A DNA stretch of 64,000 bases from Hemileia vastatrix (Eukaryota > Basidiomycota > Pucciniomycetes > Pucciniales > Zaghouaniaceae): NCBI GenBank assembly GCA_030280995.1, contig JASXTE010000016.1, positions 23,568,501 through 23,632,500 of the forward strand, given 5' to 3'. Of the stretch, positions 22,109-33,620 are shown piece after piece (the first letter of the stretch is position 1; each line of letters opens with the position of its first letter). The notes beneath the pieces are model-generated. The model was given only the letters and a program-made list of their open reading frames with translations. It had not been told where the DNA came from and did not search any database. The position numbers and the translations under genes are program-made.

Positions 22109-22971
22109 AACTCTCTTTTATTTTTCCTTTCTCTTTTTATTTCTTCTTTTTAAAATCTAAAACATCTTTACTTCTAAAAAATTCTTTAATTTTTTTTTCT
22201 TCTTTATTCTTTTTCTTTTAAAAATTTTTTCAACCTTCTTTAAAATAAATAAAATAAAACAAAATTCAAATTAAAATAAATAAATAAAAAATCAAATTAA
22301 ATTAAAATAAAATAAAATAAAATAAAACCTTTTTTCTTTAAAAAATTTACTTCTTTTTCTTTTTTCTTCTCAATTTTCTATATATATTCTTTCTTTAAAA
22401 AATTTTCTTTTCCTCAAACTATCAAAATTCTTCAAGAACACAACACGACAATCTTCTCAAAACCCACTTCAACCTCGATATCTCTCTTTTAAATCCTTCG
22501 AGCAAATTACTTCTTTTCTTTCAAAACTCTTTTTTTTTAAAAAAAAAAAATTTTCTTCTCTTCTTTTCTTCCTTTTCTTTTTTCAAATAACTAAATTCCT
22601 CAAACCTTCAATTAACAAACTTTTATAAATAACAAATTGTTTTTTTCATTAAATTTTATTTACAACAAAATTATTTAAATCAATTATTTCTTTCTTCTTT
22701 CTTTCTTCTTACTTAATTCTTTTCTTTTCGAATTTTAAAACTAAAACTCCTTCAATTAAATAATCTTTCTTTTCTTCTCTCATTTAAACTTCTTCTTTCA
22801 AAATTTTAAAACAAACTTCTATTTAAATCTTTTTTCTGTCTTTTCCTTTTTTCTCTCAAAATCTTATAAAAAAAAGATATTAAAATTTTTAAATAAAATA
22901 TCAAAATAAAAATAACTAAATACAAATTATTTCTACTTTCTTTTCTTTCTTTTTTCTTTTTTCCTTCCATT
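22109..22971 (+). other. Pyrimidine-rich low-complexity 3' region of element B
   Basis: C/T-rich and A-rich tracts, including an AAAAT microsatellite near 22,300-22,325. No reading frame of note on either strand. It separates the pol stop from the convergent antisense gene. Confidence 0.7.
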
Positions 22972-23782
22972 TTAAATTCTCTCCTTTATTTTCTCCCAAA
23001 CCAATCCCTTCATCTTTGACCATACCTGATTGAGGGTTTCTTCATTCACCTCCCTTGAGGTAACCACCAGTAATCTATCTTTGATCGACACCACCACTTC
23101 CACAAAAGTGGGTTCCACAATGGTTGCTTCTGCATTCAAAGCTTCTGCCGTAGAGACTTTTGTGATGACGTCTTAATTCTAAAAACATGATCATCAGTCA
23201 CTAGATTTCTAAAATATCAGGGAATGGACTTACTTCAAAAATAGGGTCTACTTCTAAAAATAATTTTGGAGTAATCTCCACTGCCACTTCCTTCTCCTCT
23301 TCGTCATCCTCGATGACCACCTGTCACTTCTTCGGGGTCCATCTCGAGATGGAGACTTCCTCTTCCTCCTCAACTAACTCGTCGACTTCATCTTTGACCA
23401 CTCACTTCTTGCTCGTAGCCCGAGTCACCCATGTTGCTACATTGGCTTCAGCTTCTTCCTCATTTTCTCCCACCGATTGATCATCCCCAATTGACACATC
23501 CCAAATGTCTTCGACTACTTCCTTTGTCTTGGGAATCACCCAATATTTCGTCTTAGTGAACCGACTCTCGATGTCGGCATTCTTTGACAAGGCGTCACAC
23601 GCCACCATTCTCCATCGGCAAAATTTGCACTTCTGGCAAGGACCTTGTGTTTCTGTGCTTTCTATGCAAAAATACTCCATTGACTTGCATGCCGTGCAAG
23701 TCTTGGAATATTGTCGTGTAACAATGCCCCCATCTGCTTTAGGGTGTGGAGGTGTGGGAGTTGGAGTAGGGAAATCAGTCAT
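22972..23782 (-). pseudogene. Antisense two-exon Cys-rich gene remnant inside element B
   Basis: Exon 1 runs 23,782-23,234 (183 codons, start MTDFPTPTPTPP). The intron is 23,233-23,179 (55 nt) with GTAAGT donor, a CTGAT-type branch candidate and TTTTTAG acceptor. Exon 2 runs 23,178-22,972 (69 codons including the stop). Phase is preserved across the junction. Three in-frame stops (TGA 23,402-23,404, TGA 23,324-23,326, TAA 23,173-23,175) could each come from CGA or CAA. Cysteines at about residues 28-62 are spaced C-x2-C-x6-C-x12-C-x2-C-x6-C, as in fungal Zn(II)2Cys6 DNA-binding domains, although the first loop has Glu where a basic residue is usual. Acidic stretches follow (EEEAEA, EEEEE, EDDEEEKE). 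Function unknown; a DNA-binding regulator is inference. Confidence 0.65.
23179..23233 (-). other. Predicted 55-nt intron in the antisense gene
   Basis: Canonical GTAAGT at the donor (minus strand from 23,233) and TTTTTAG at the acceptor (ending 23,179), length typical of fungal introns. Exon 1 is open (apart from two TGA) to this donor, and exon 2 is open from this acceptor apart from one TAA. Without splicing the frame meets TAG inside the intron. Confidence 0.6.
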
Positions 23783-23879
23783 AATAAATTAAAGAATAAT
23801 TAAATAAGGAGGGAAGAGAAATTAGTGTGGGAAGTATGTTTTACGCTCAACAGAGCTCGCATTCTTATATCCGGGCATC

Positions 23880-24682
23880 TGTCACACGCCACATGACACT
23901 CAAGGAAAAAGCAGCTCATTAAATCAATAATAAGAGGCTCAAATCAATACTCTAAGCGCAGAAAGCAATTCTCCATAGCAACTGAAACTTTTCTTTGTGT
24001 ACTCGCTATTCAACCGTGCTAGCCTAAACTCTAAATCTAAATTAGTCAATCTCTCAATAGTGAGTCTTAGTCTTTTTCTCAATAAGCGACGCACAGCACA
24101 ATAGTTAATATAATAGTACATTAAAAGGTTTATGAAATGTCTGTGGGTTATTAAGGGGTAGTGAGCATGGACAGAATGGTTAGTGGAGGATTGAGGGGTT
24201 AACGGATGTTAGTGAGGAGGGTCCAGGTGTAACAGATGTATTTTAATGGTCTGTGGTGTGTGGAATAGTGGATGGGTATGAGGTCAATGCGAGGAGGAGT
24301 AAAGGATATAAAAGGGGTTGGGTTTTTGGGTCGATATTCTTTAGAATTAAATTATAAAACGTATTTCTAGTTAATAGTGGTAAAAGCTTCTAAGTAAAAT
24401 CATTATTATTGTATCTTTTTTTATTTTCTCAATAATCATTTCTAAATCCTAAATCTTTGATTATTTATTTCCCAACCCTTCGTGAGATCTTAAGAATTTT
24501 AATATTACCTTTTCAATTATATTAGAATCCTTCTCGAACATAACTCAAAGCAGTAGTTCTTCCTTCGAGTCATCTTTGAATCACTTCCTCGAATCATTCC
24601 TTTGTGCTTAGAAGAAGTCTCTAAACTCCTCATCTCACTTACAGGAACATCCTTGACCTTGTGCGTAGGTCGTCCGGTGACA
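23880..24682 (+). repeat. 3' LTR of element B
   Basis: 803 bp, the partner of 15,604-16,406, with TATAAAA at 24,307-24,313. The sequence just before it (CTTATATCCGGGCATC) is not purine-rich; the nearest purine tract is near 23,803-23,823. Confidence 0.95.
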
Positions 24683-24924
24683 GAAAAATCCACCAATTTT
24701 ACCAGTAATTTAGCTCCTCTCACAGGGTGAAATAATAGATGATTGGTAGGAAAGTCATTTTGAGCAATCATAGAGTAATCTATAAAGTAACCTTCAAGGA
24801 ACCATATTTTTAGTATTTGAGCTTTGTACAGATAAAAGTTGCAAAAGTGATTTTGAATCATTTGGAAATCTGATTAACCAGTGACTCTTTCAACAGAGAT
24901 TTCAAATGGTAAGCACATTGCAAT
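24683..24924. other. Short spacer, no gene
   Basis: Flank of element B. Part of an open frame on the minus strand here is continuous with the LTR and has no independent support. Confidence 0.5.
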
Positions 24925-26220
24925 ATTCAGCCAGGCCATACCAGGATCCCAGTAAATTTTATGTCAATTTACTGTAACTAAAAGAGGGCGTAAAAATTTG
25001 CTTATTATGTATATAAATTAATCTTATATTGCATAATGAAATGATATAATTATTTTGTTAAATATATATAAATATTACATTAATTTTATTATTATATAAA
25101 TTATTTATACATTTAAATTAAGCATGATATATATTCTATAATTTATGGCACATTTTTTATGTATTTAATATATACAAATTTATAATTAATTAATTATAAA
25201 TATATATTATAGCTATAAGTGTAAAATTGACTTATAATGTAACTAAATTAATTAATTTAATTTATATATTAAATAAACCTTTGTCATACATTATTAAACA
25301 ATAATATTGGGCGCTTTTTTGTCCCTTAATTGTGTCAGTAAAATTATTAAATAAATAATAACACTTATTTAATAATATGGCATTAAAATTCTCACTGTAA
25401 ATTAGAAGTATCATTAAATTAATTATATGTTTAATTTAAACTAATTATTGAATTAATTACATAGTTAAAACAATTAGTTAAAATTGCTTTACACTGGATC
25501 GAATCGATTACATGGATTATTGTGTGAAAATAATTCTAATTGTTTCAATTAAACCCTTTACATCCTACTGTAATGTCTGTTTTGGATTCCTTTTCTCACA
25601 GTTCTTATGTTTCAGGCTTACTTAGTTACTACTATTTTAATTAACTGGTTTGGGAACTTATGGTGGGAAAATTAGTTACTAATTCATGGGTTTAGTTAAT
25701 TTTTTCATGTTTTTCTCTTATTATCTATGTTTCATTTCTATTTTTTTATATTCATGTTTTAGCTTATTATTATTTTGTATATACTGATTTGTGGCTTTTC
25801 AGAGGTCCCCTGGTCTATAAAAGGGCCTTGGGTAATTCCCTTTAGCACATCACGTATTACACTCAATTTTAACATATTTTTTAAATATATATAACATGTT
25901 TATTCTATTTTTATTAGTATTATAAGTCTAATTTAAAAAGTAAATAAATATTCTAAGGTTGCAGTAAGTCTATTAATAATAGTAATTGTGAACCGTGCAC
26001 TGAGATATAATTTATTAAAATTATTATTATTATATTTAAATTGAACCTCTTGTTGTGTCTCTACTCAGGCAATTGTCCTTGCATTTCTTTATTTCTCTCT
26101 CTTCTTTTAATTAAAATTTTAAATTTCATTTATTATTAATTACTATCTCCTCACCTTATCCTAGTACCCTTTTATCTCTTTCTTCTTCTTCTTCTTCTTC
26201 TTCTAGATGACCAGCTTACA
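24925..26220 (+). mobile_element. Solo-LTR-like element C, left copy
   Basis: 1,296 bp, an inverted copy of 29,755-31,026. The homologous core starts (T)CAGCCAGGC and ends GACCAGCTTACA. Directly flanked by GCAAT (24,920-24,924 and 26,221-26,225). It holds a promoter-like TCTATAAAAGGGCC (TATA at 25,816-25,822), a CTT microsatellite near its end, and no reading frame. Size, TATA and 5-bp TSD fit an LTR. Confidence 0.75.
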
Positions 26221-28448
26221 GCAATACTCAAATACCTCATTTAAACCAAAAACCTTGGATAATTTCATAATGGTGTATTTTTGCCTAACTCCAAAGGTTT
26301 AACTAATTGCTTGTTTGAATGGCTAATCTAATTTGGAAGAAAAATTTACATTTAATAATCCACATCACTCATATTATTTTCCATCATAAGCTACTCTTCT
26401 TTTAATCTTTGAATATTGATAGGTACTTAATGAAAGAATAAATTTGAATAAACATATCAAAATGGTAAAGCATCATTTATGCAAATATAGCTTTATGAGT
26501 AGAAATGTTCTTAATTTTCTTGATCAGAAGAACAGATTTGATTAAAAGTCAGGTTGATTTTTGAAACCCTATGCAGCCAAAAATTAGCGCTGAAATTTGT
26601 GAGGAATTTGAAATTTACCAAATAATTATAGAAATATATTTTATAATTTTAATAAACCCTTGCAACATCAAAGTTTGGTCTAGGTTCTATAATTTTTATA
26701 TTATTGAAGCTAGTAGAAATGTGCATAGAGAAATGTGTTTTCACTAATCCATGAAATTTTTTAATATTTTGGACTAATGATTTAATATTCCATAAAAAAT
26801 ATGTCTATCAGCTTCACATTCATTGAAATTAAAAAAGGTGCTACAAATTATAAATTTCAAAGGAAAGAAACCCCCCCCATATTTCTAAAACCAATCAAAT
26901 TTACATTACTGAAGAACAAATTCAGGTAAATTTTTTGTAATTTTTTTTCACATACATTATTTTTTTAATGAATAACATAATTAGGATAAAATTTTCTATA
27001 TATATAACAATATTCATCTAGAATAAGTTATCTCACATGCTAGAAGGTGTCTCCCCCCAACTGAAATTCTATACTTCAGGAAATAATATGGACCTTCTAG
27101 CAGGTGGCAATTTTTTTTTCTCATAATAAAAAACTAAGTGTAAATAATATATAAAAAGCAAATAATATCTAAAAATTTGAATACATTTTCATATCTGAAA
27201 TTTATATGACAATGTATTTTTTCAGGATGAAAAAAAATTTTCATCCACAATTAACATCAAAAAATGTTCTTCCAGAGATGAAATTAAAGGTGCTACTTCA
27301 TTCAGCCTGATTAATTACAAACCCTTATTAAAAAAATTTTTCAGTAAAATTTTGGTTTCCTTTTAGCACCATAGTATTAAGATTTTAAATTATCTGATTA
27401 AATCCATTTATCCAATGTAAATTGGAAAGATTTTCATCCATGATGTACCAGAAGTTGAAGACATAAACTTGATATGATTGAATGAAAAAACTTAAATACT
27501 AATAGATTTAAATGAAATTATCAATTTTTTTAAATTCTCAAATTTATTTTTTCCATTCTTTTGACATCCCAGAAATATTTTTTTATGAAATATATCATTT
27601 TACACTATATCAAAGTTACCATGAATAATCAAACACATGTTTAGTTTATGAAAGTATGATTTTAAAAAATGTAGATTAAAATTTTACAAAAGAATTTCTT
27701 TTAAATAAAAATGAAATAAAATAAAAATAATAACAAAAATAAAAAGGAAAATTTTTGTTTAGCTCCATAAATACTTACATTTTGACCCTTTCTTATCCTG
27801 TGTAAATTTTTATTAGCCCTTTTTTCACCCCCTGTGGCCCCCACCAGGCCTGTCTTGGGGCTAAGAAAGGGCTGACAATGTGTCAACTTAGTTTTATTTA
27901 AAATGTCTAAGTTTTATCAAAAGAAACTGACATCCTTCCTACAGTTTTGACTATCTTGATTTGTTCATGAAAAAAAATTTTTTATCATACTTAGCACTTA
28001 TTGTTGCTTTTTTCCATCCCATGATACCCCATAATCATATATTTTTTCATTTATAATTTATGAAGCACATACTTGCTCATTATTTAATAAGAATTATATA
28101 AAGAAGTTATTTTGGAGAAAAAGTTACTATAACATATAGTTTTCATAAATTTTTTATCATTCTTCAAAATTTCATGTCTTAAGAAAATGGATGCTGGGTG
28201 CCTTCTTTTGATGTCACTTTTTTATAAAAAAAATTATTATTAATGTTTAGACAGTTTTTGTAAATTTTATAATTTAGTTAAATTTTTTGGAATTTTTTAG
28301 AATTTTTTTCTTAAAAAATAAGATTTTTGATGTCTTTTAAATGATTTTGTGATCTTGAGAGTTTTTTTGAATTTTTTATGAATTTTCTCAATTTTTTGAG
28401 GAATTTTTGGAGACAATATTTTTTTTTGGCATTGTTTTGATTTTTTTT
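26221..28448. other. AT-rich spacer, no gene seen
   Basis: Long T and A runs and no open frame with a recognisable motif. The small minus-strand frame at 27,701-27,886 has no homology I can name. Confidence 0.6.
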
Positions 28449-28698
28449 GATTGTTTTAATGCTGGAATAGGAATCAAGTCACATGCCAAAAAGACAAAGT
28501 GTCTTTTCAAGCACATGACTTGATTCCAGTTCCTCTAGTGAAAGTTTCCAGATGGACCACAAATTTTCACAGAATCATATTTCTTGTGGTCCATCTAACA
28601 ACTTGCACTGAGGAATTGGGTTACAGCCTTGTGCTTGAAAAGACTCAGCATCTTTTTGGCACATGACTTCAAATTCAATTCAAGCATTGAAACAGTGA
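28449..28698. repeat. Foldback with ~70-bp arms and nested perfect hairpin
   Basis: Left arm 28,449-28,518 and right arm 28,631-28,698 pair through ATGCCAAAAAGA and TCTTTTCAAGCAC blocks. Inside, AGATGGACCACAA (28,550-28,562) and its perfect reverse complement (28,584-28,596) form a second stem with a 21-base loop. T-rich sequence to about 28,240 on the left and A-rich sequence to about 29,100 on the right extend the symmetry. Confidence 0.8.
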
Positions 28699-28699
28699 A

Positions 28700-29000
28700 A
28701 AAAAATTCAAAAAAATGCAAAAAAATCAAAAACATCAAAAGAAATATAAAAAATAATGTAAAAAAATTCAAGAAATTTTAAAAAAATTCAAAAAACACCA
28801 AAAAAAATTCAGGAAATCTCAAAAAAATTCAAAAAAATTCAAAAAATTCAAAAAAATTCAAAAAATTCAAAAAAATTCAAAAAATTCAAAACAATTCAAA
28901 AAAAGTCAAAAAAAATCTAAAAAAATCTAAAAACTTCAGAAAACTTCAAAAAACTTCAAAAAAATCCAAAAAAAATGCAATTTGTTCAAAAAAAATTCCA
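28700..29000. repeat. A-rich AAAAATTC low-complexity repeat
   Basis: Imperfect repetition of AATTCAAAAA-type units, mirrored as T-rich GAATTTTTT units at 28,260-28,440. Probably the outer part of the foldback at 28,449-28,698. Confidence 0.7.
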
Positions 29001-29590
29001 AACATTTAAAAAAATTTACCAAACTTAAATGAAGTGCTATTAAATTCCAAAAAATTCATAAAAATTATTTAAAGGCCAAAAAAATTTTAAAAAATCTATC
29101 AATGCCAAAAACTCTAAAAATTCTGAATATCAATAGAAAATTAAGAAGTGATTTTAATAATCAGCAGAAATTAAAATAAAAGCTTAATAAATTTTAAAAA
29201 TTGAATAAAAAATTTGAAACAAGTGAAAAAATTGAGGAAATTATTCCAAAAATATATAAAATTAGAAATAAGGTACATATGTCTTTTTTAAAGAGATTGG
29301 TATTCATATATTTTTTTTACTGGAGAATTCTTGACCCATTCCAACTCCTGCTTTCTTTTTTTTTTGAGGAAAATTGATGGATAGATGATAAAAATTTTTA
29401 TTCTTGATTCATGAGGCAACCATTCTTCCAAAAAATAGGGCCACTGGAGTTAATACTGAGGCTACTCTTGGGGTAGTCTGAGGGACAAAAAATGACTTGC
29501 CTACAAGTTGTCTTTTATTTTAACCTGTGTCATCATGAGTGTGTTTTAAAAAAAGATTAAATTTTTTTTTGAAATATTTTTTTCAATTTT

Positions 29591-31902
29591 TCACCAACAG
29601 CAGGATTCACCATCATTTTTGATGACTTCATCCATTCTTTCAGGCATTGAAGACACCAAAACTTCTAAAAAATCTTGAGATATGTCATTCCAAGCTTGCA
29701 GAATGGCTTTGTGAAGTTCTGCAACTTTTCTGGGCTGATAATTTGGAGATATGTTGTAAGCTGGTCATCTAGAAGAAGAAGAAGAAGAAGAAGAAGAAGA
29801 AAGAAATAAAAGGGAACTAGGATAAGGTGAGGAGATAGTAATTAATAATAAATGAAATTTAAAATTTTAATTAAAAGAAGAGAGAGAAATAAAGAAATGC
29901 AAGGACAATTGCCTGAGTAGAGACACAACGGGAGGTTCAATTTAAATATAATAATAATTAATTTTAATAAATTATATCTTAGTGCGCAGTTCACAATTAC
30001 TATAATTAATAGACTTACTGCAACCTTAGAATATTTATTTACTTTTTAAATTAGACTTATAATACTAATAAAAATAGAATAAACGTGTTATATATATTTA
30101 AAAAATATGTTAAAATTGAGTGTAATAAGTGATGTGCTAAAGGGGATTACCCAAGGCCCTTTTATAGACCAGGGGACCTCTAAAGCGCCACAAATCAGTA
30201 TATACAAAATAATAATAAGCTAAAACATGAATATAAAAAAAAGAAATAAAACATATATATTAAGATGAATAAGTAACTAATTTTCCCACCATAAGTTCCC
30301 AAACCAGTTAATTAAAATAGTTATAACTAAGTAAGCCTGAAACATAAGAACTGTGAGAAAAGGAATCCAAAACAGACATTACAGTAGGATGTAAAGGGTT
30401 TAATTAAAACAATTAGAATTATTTTCACACAATAATCCATGTAATCAATTCAATCCAGTGTAAAGCAATTTTAATTAATTGTTTTAACTATGTAATTAAT
30501 TCAATAATTAGTTTAAATTAAACATATAAATAATTTAATGATATTTCTAATTTAAAGTGAGAATTTTAATGCCATATTATTAAATAAGTGTTACAATTTA
30601 TTTAATAATTTTACTGACACAATTAAGAGTCAAAAAAGTGCCCAAGATTATTGTTTAATAATGTATGACAAAGGTTTATTTAATATATTAATTTAATTAA
30701 TTAATTTAATTACATTATTAGTCAATTTTACACTTATAGTTATAATATATATTTATAATTAATTAATTATAAATTTGTATATATTTAATACATAAAAATG
30801 CGCCATAATTTATAGAATATATATCATGCTTAATTTAAATGTATAAATAATTTATTTAATAATAAAATTAATATAATATTTATATATATTTAATAAAATA
30901 ATTATATCATTTTATTATGCAATATAAGATTAATTTATATACATAATAAGCAAATTTTTATGCCGTCTTTTAGTTACAGTAAATTGACATAAAATTTACT
31001 GGGCTCCTGGTATAGCCTGGCTGACATATGTTGTGCTTGACTTGAGCCCACAAATTTTCAATTGGATTCAAATCAGGTGATTGAGGAGGCCATTCACTAA
31101 TTTTTTCAACCCAACTGTCTGTCAATAATCCTGAGTAACCTTGGAAATTTGCACAGGTGCATTGTCCTTCATCAATTTCAGTTTGTGTTTGTGATCCACA
31201 TTTTTGAGCCAAGGTTTGATGTTGGAGACATAAAAATTTTGAGTAAAAATTGATGCTTAGTGTTGTTTTGGTGGTAGAAACAATACAGGAGCTTTGGTTT
31301 GATTGAAAAATGCCCCCCAAATCATTACCAAAGAACGGCCACTTTGTTAAGTAGGTTGAAGGCACAATTTCTATAATTTTTCATTGTTTTGCCTTCAAAC
31401 CTTGACTTGAGAAGAAACCTTGCCTAGCTCAAAAGAAGACTCATGAGACCAGATGATAGTCTTGCAGTCATCAACTGTCCAGTGGTGATACTTTTTTGCA
31501 AAGGAGAGTTGTTTTTCTGTTGGTTTATCTTGATAAAAGGCTTTTTTGCAGCCACCTGGTTGAAATATCCCAAATTATGAGCTCTTCTACGGACAGTAAG
31601 AGCTGAAATAGAGGTTTTGAGGCCATTGAAAATTTTTCTAAGAGTTTCCTTCCAATTCCCTTTGAAGTATTTATCCAATTCATGGAGGTCCAACGCTGAA
31701 TATTTACATGGGTGTCCTTATTTTGGTGCATTTTTGACTGAACCGGTTTTTTGATAGTTTTTCACAGTTTTGTGCACTGTAGAGTAAGGAAGCCACAAAT
31801 TCTTAGCAACATGGGAGATATTATTTAACATAGCTGCTAGGCCAACAATATCTGCCCTTACTTTTTGTGTTAATTGGTGTTATGGGAGTGAGGTGATGGC
31901 AT
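29591..31902 (-). pseudogene. Tc1/mariner transposase split by a solo LTR
   Basis: Cut-and-paste transposase remnant. From about 31,880 the minus strand encodes an HTH-like N-terminus (RADIVGLAAMLNN, YSTVHKTVKNYQKTGSV), then SALTVRRRAHNLGY and KKPFI, WTVDDCKTIIWSHESSFEL (IWSDE-like, Asp replaced by His), and MKDNAPV (second Asp kept). The signature WPPQSPDLNPIENLW follows near 31,070. Element C then interrupts the gene (31,026-29,755), and the C-terminus resumes with KVAELHKAILQAWNDI and VSSMPERMDEVI, to the TGA at 29,591. Frameshifts and stops are scattered. TIRs were not located. Confidence 0.88.
29755..31026 (-). mobile_element. Solo-LTR-like element C, right copy, inside Tc1
   Basis: 1,272 bp, the same element as 24,925-26,220 in opposite orientation. 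The minus strand reads TGTCAGCCAGGC...CAGCTTACA, with exact 5-bp flanks TATGT (29,750-29,754 and 31,027-31,031). TATA at 30,160-30,166 (reverse). It interrupts the transposase between the DLNPIENLW region and KVAELHKA. Confidence 0.85.
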
Positions 31903-32276
31903 AGTTGGAGAAAATGGCTAAAAAAAGGGTTAAAAATTTTTCAGCAAGAAGTACTTAAAAAAAGGATAAATTTTATAAAATTAACTTATAGTATTATAAA
32001 TAAATAGGGTGAGAGCCTTTGCATATAAATTTGGAGTGAAAGAAGAGATGATGGTTGAGAAAGAGGTGGTTGAAAATGAGAAGAAGAAAAAATTATGCAT
32101 AAATTTATCACTTACATTTTTCCAGGCACTTCACAAAGATACCTATGACTCACCTCTTGTAAGTAGTTTCATGCCCCTAGGGCTGGAGATCCTATGAAAT
32201 AAATGATAAATAAATAAATCCAATCTCTTGAAAAAAATGAGACCTTAATAAGATGAAAGCTTTCCTTTTATACATA
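31903..32276. other. Spacer, no gene
   Basis: AT-rich. A 62-codon plus-strand frame at 32,009 has no motif. Confidence 0.5.
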
Positions 32277-32319
32277 CACCACGGGAAATCTATGGGTGAA
32301 TTGCTAGCAATCCCCTCTC
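32277..32319 (+). repeat. Left arm of inverted repeat bracketing the satellite
   Basis: Matches the reverse complement of 42,716-42,758 at about 37 of 42 bases, starting CACCACGGGAAATCT. The arm contains TTGCTAGCAA, itself a palindrome. No matching target duplication was found. Confidence 0.7.
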
Positions 32320-32869
32320 TTGAAATTTAGAGTGTCCCTTAAATATGCCAGGTTTATGAATACTTTATAAACATAAGTAAATTAGAGTTAGATTTACATT
32401 TATTCTCAGATTGATTATAGACAGAATATCAACTGATTCCAAATTATGCACAAGTTGATCCTCCAGAACTTGATTTTGGTCCTCTGATGAGCACAAATTG
32501 AGCACAAATTGCTCTAACCTAAGCTTATGCATATATAATAATTCAGGATACTTGCTCTATTAAATTTGATAATAAAATAAAATATTGATGAATTTATATA
32601 AAAAAAATTATTATGTAAGATATTAAATTATAAATTTAGGCATCATAGGAGGGCACTTAATAGAACTTAATTATACTATGTGACACCTTAATACTGTATC
32701 ACACAGTTTGAAACATTTAAAACAAAATGAGTCATGATGGGCAATGAAATTGCTTGGACAGACACTTTCAAAATTAATACTGACCATAATACACAAGTAT
32801 GAAACCTTGGCATCTATCCAATAAAAGATTTTCCTTCTGATAAATGGATTTTTCTCAGTTACTCCCTGC

Positions 32870-33620
32870 TAAAAAGTGTCCTTCTGAGGTTTGTCTGACC
32901 TTCAGGGGGGTAATTTTGCCACATCACACTACTTCTATTTCCATGATTGACCAAAAAATCATCCTCATTCCCATCTTAAGAGTTGATCTCATCTGACTGT
33001 GGCTGATCAAAGGGGTCCACCACAAGTTTAGCCAAAATTTTGGTGAACACTTTTTTGATGGATAGTGACTAACTGGTGCTTTCCAAAATTGTCCACCTCA
33101 AGTTAGGATAAACTTCAGGAGGATAAATTTATTATGAATACCAAATTAACTGAAGAATACTTTTGCCCTAGCTACTCTGCATCATAAAAGTGTCCAACTG
33201 AGGTTTAGCAATAATTCAGGTAGAGACTTTTGGAAAGGCACAGTCTGATGGGTTTAATATCTATATATGGCAATAAGTATCAGTTTTTTATCAACATGGA
33301 ACTAGAATTAATTTAATATGGCCAAAGTGTCCACCTGAAGTTTGGCCAAAATACAGGTGGAAACTTTTATGAGGATTACTTGATGAAATTAAGAAGAATT
33401 GCAATTACTTTCCATCATAAAATTTTCTAACTTAAGTTTATCAAAAATTGTGGTGAAACTTTTGCCAGATACAGTCATATAGGATCAACTTTCTATATAG
33501 CAATGAGAATAAATTTTTAGTCAATCATGGCATTAGAAGTAATTTTATATGGAAAAACTTTCCACCTTATTTTTGGCCAAAAATAAGTTGGAAATGTTTA
33601 TGAGGAATACTAGATTAACT
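32870..33620 (+). repeat. Older short-period (~235-bp) satellite units
   Basis: Phrases such as ATCATAAAAGTGTCC and GTGTCCACCTGAAGTTTGGCC recur about every 117 bp in alternating forms (near 33,186, 33,318, 33,418, 33,553, 33,652), giving a ~235-bp higher unit. More diverged relatives reach back to 32,870. These units lack the ~370-bp middle segment present in the 605-bp units that follow. Confidence 0.7.

Larger units (their letters stand above)
15604..24682 (+). mobile_element. Complete Ty3/Gypsy chromovirus B with TSD
   Basis: Two 803-bp LTRs (15,604-16,406 and 23,880-24,682) bound gag, protease, RT, RNase H, integrase and a C-terminal chromodomain. The 5-bp direct repeat GAAAA flanks it (15,599-15,603 and 24,683-24,687), so this is one complete insertion. 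LTR ends are TGTCA...GTGACA. Frameshifts sit in homopolymers (T run near 17,090, A run near 19,540) and several stops are C-to-T type. It carries an inverted solo LTR of its own family and an antisense gene remnant. No TGG-type primer-binding site is visible after the 5' LTR. Confidence 0.95.

Noticed and set aside
27701..27886. 61-codon minus-strand frame
   Set aside because: Half of it is A/T homopolymer translation; no supporting feature.
24925..31026. One DNA transposon with 1.3-kb terminal inverted repeats
   Set aside because: Each arm has its own target duplication and the right arm interrupts a Tc1 gene, so they are separate insertions.
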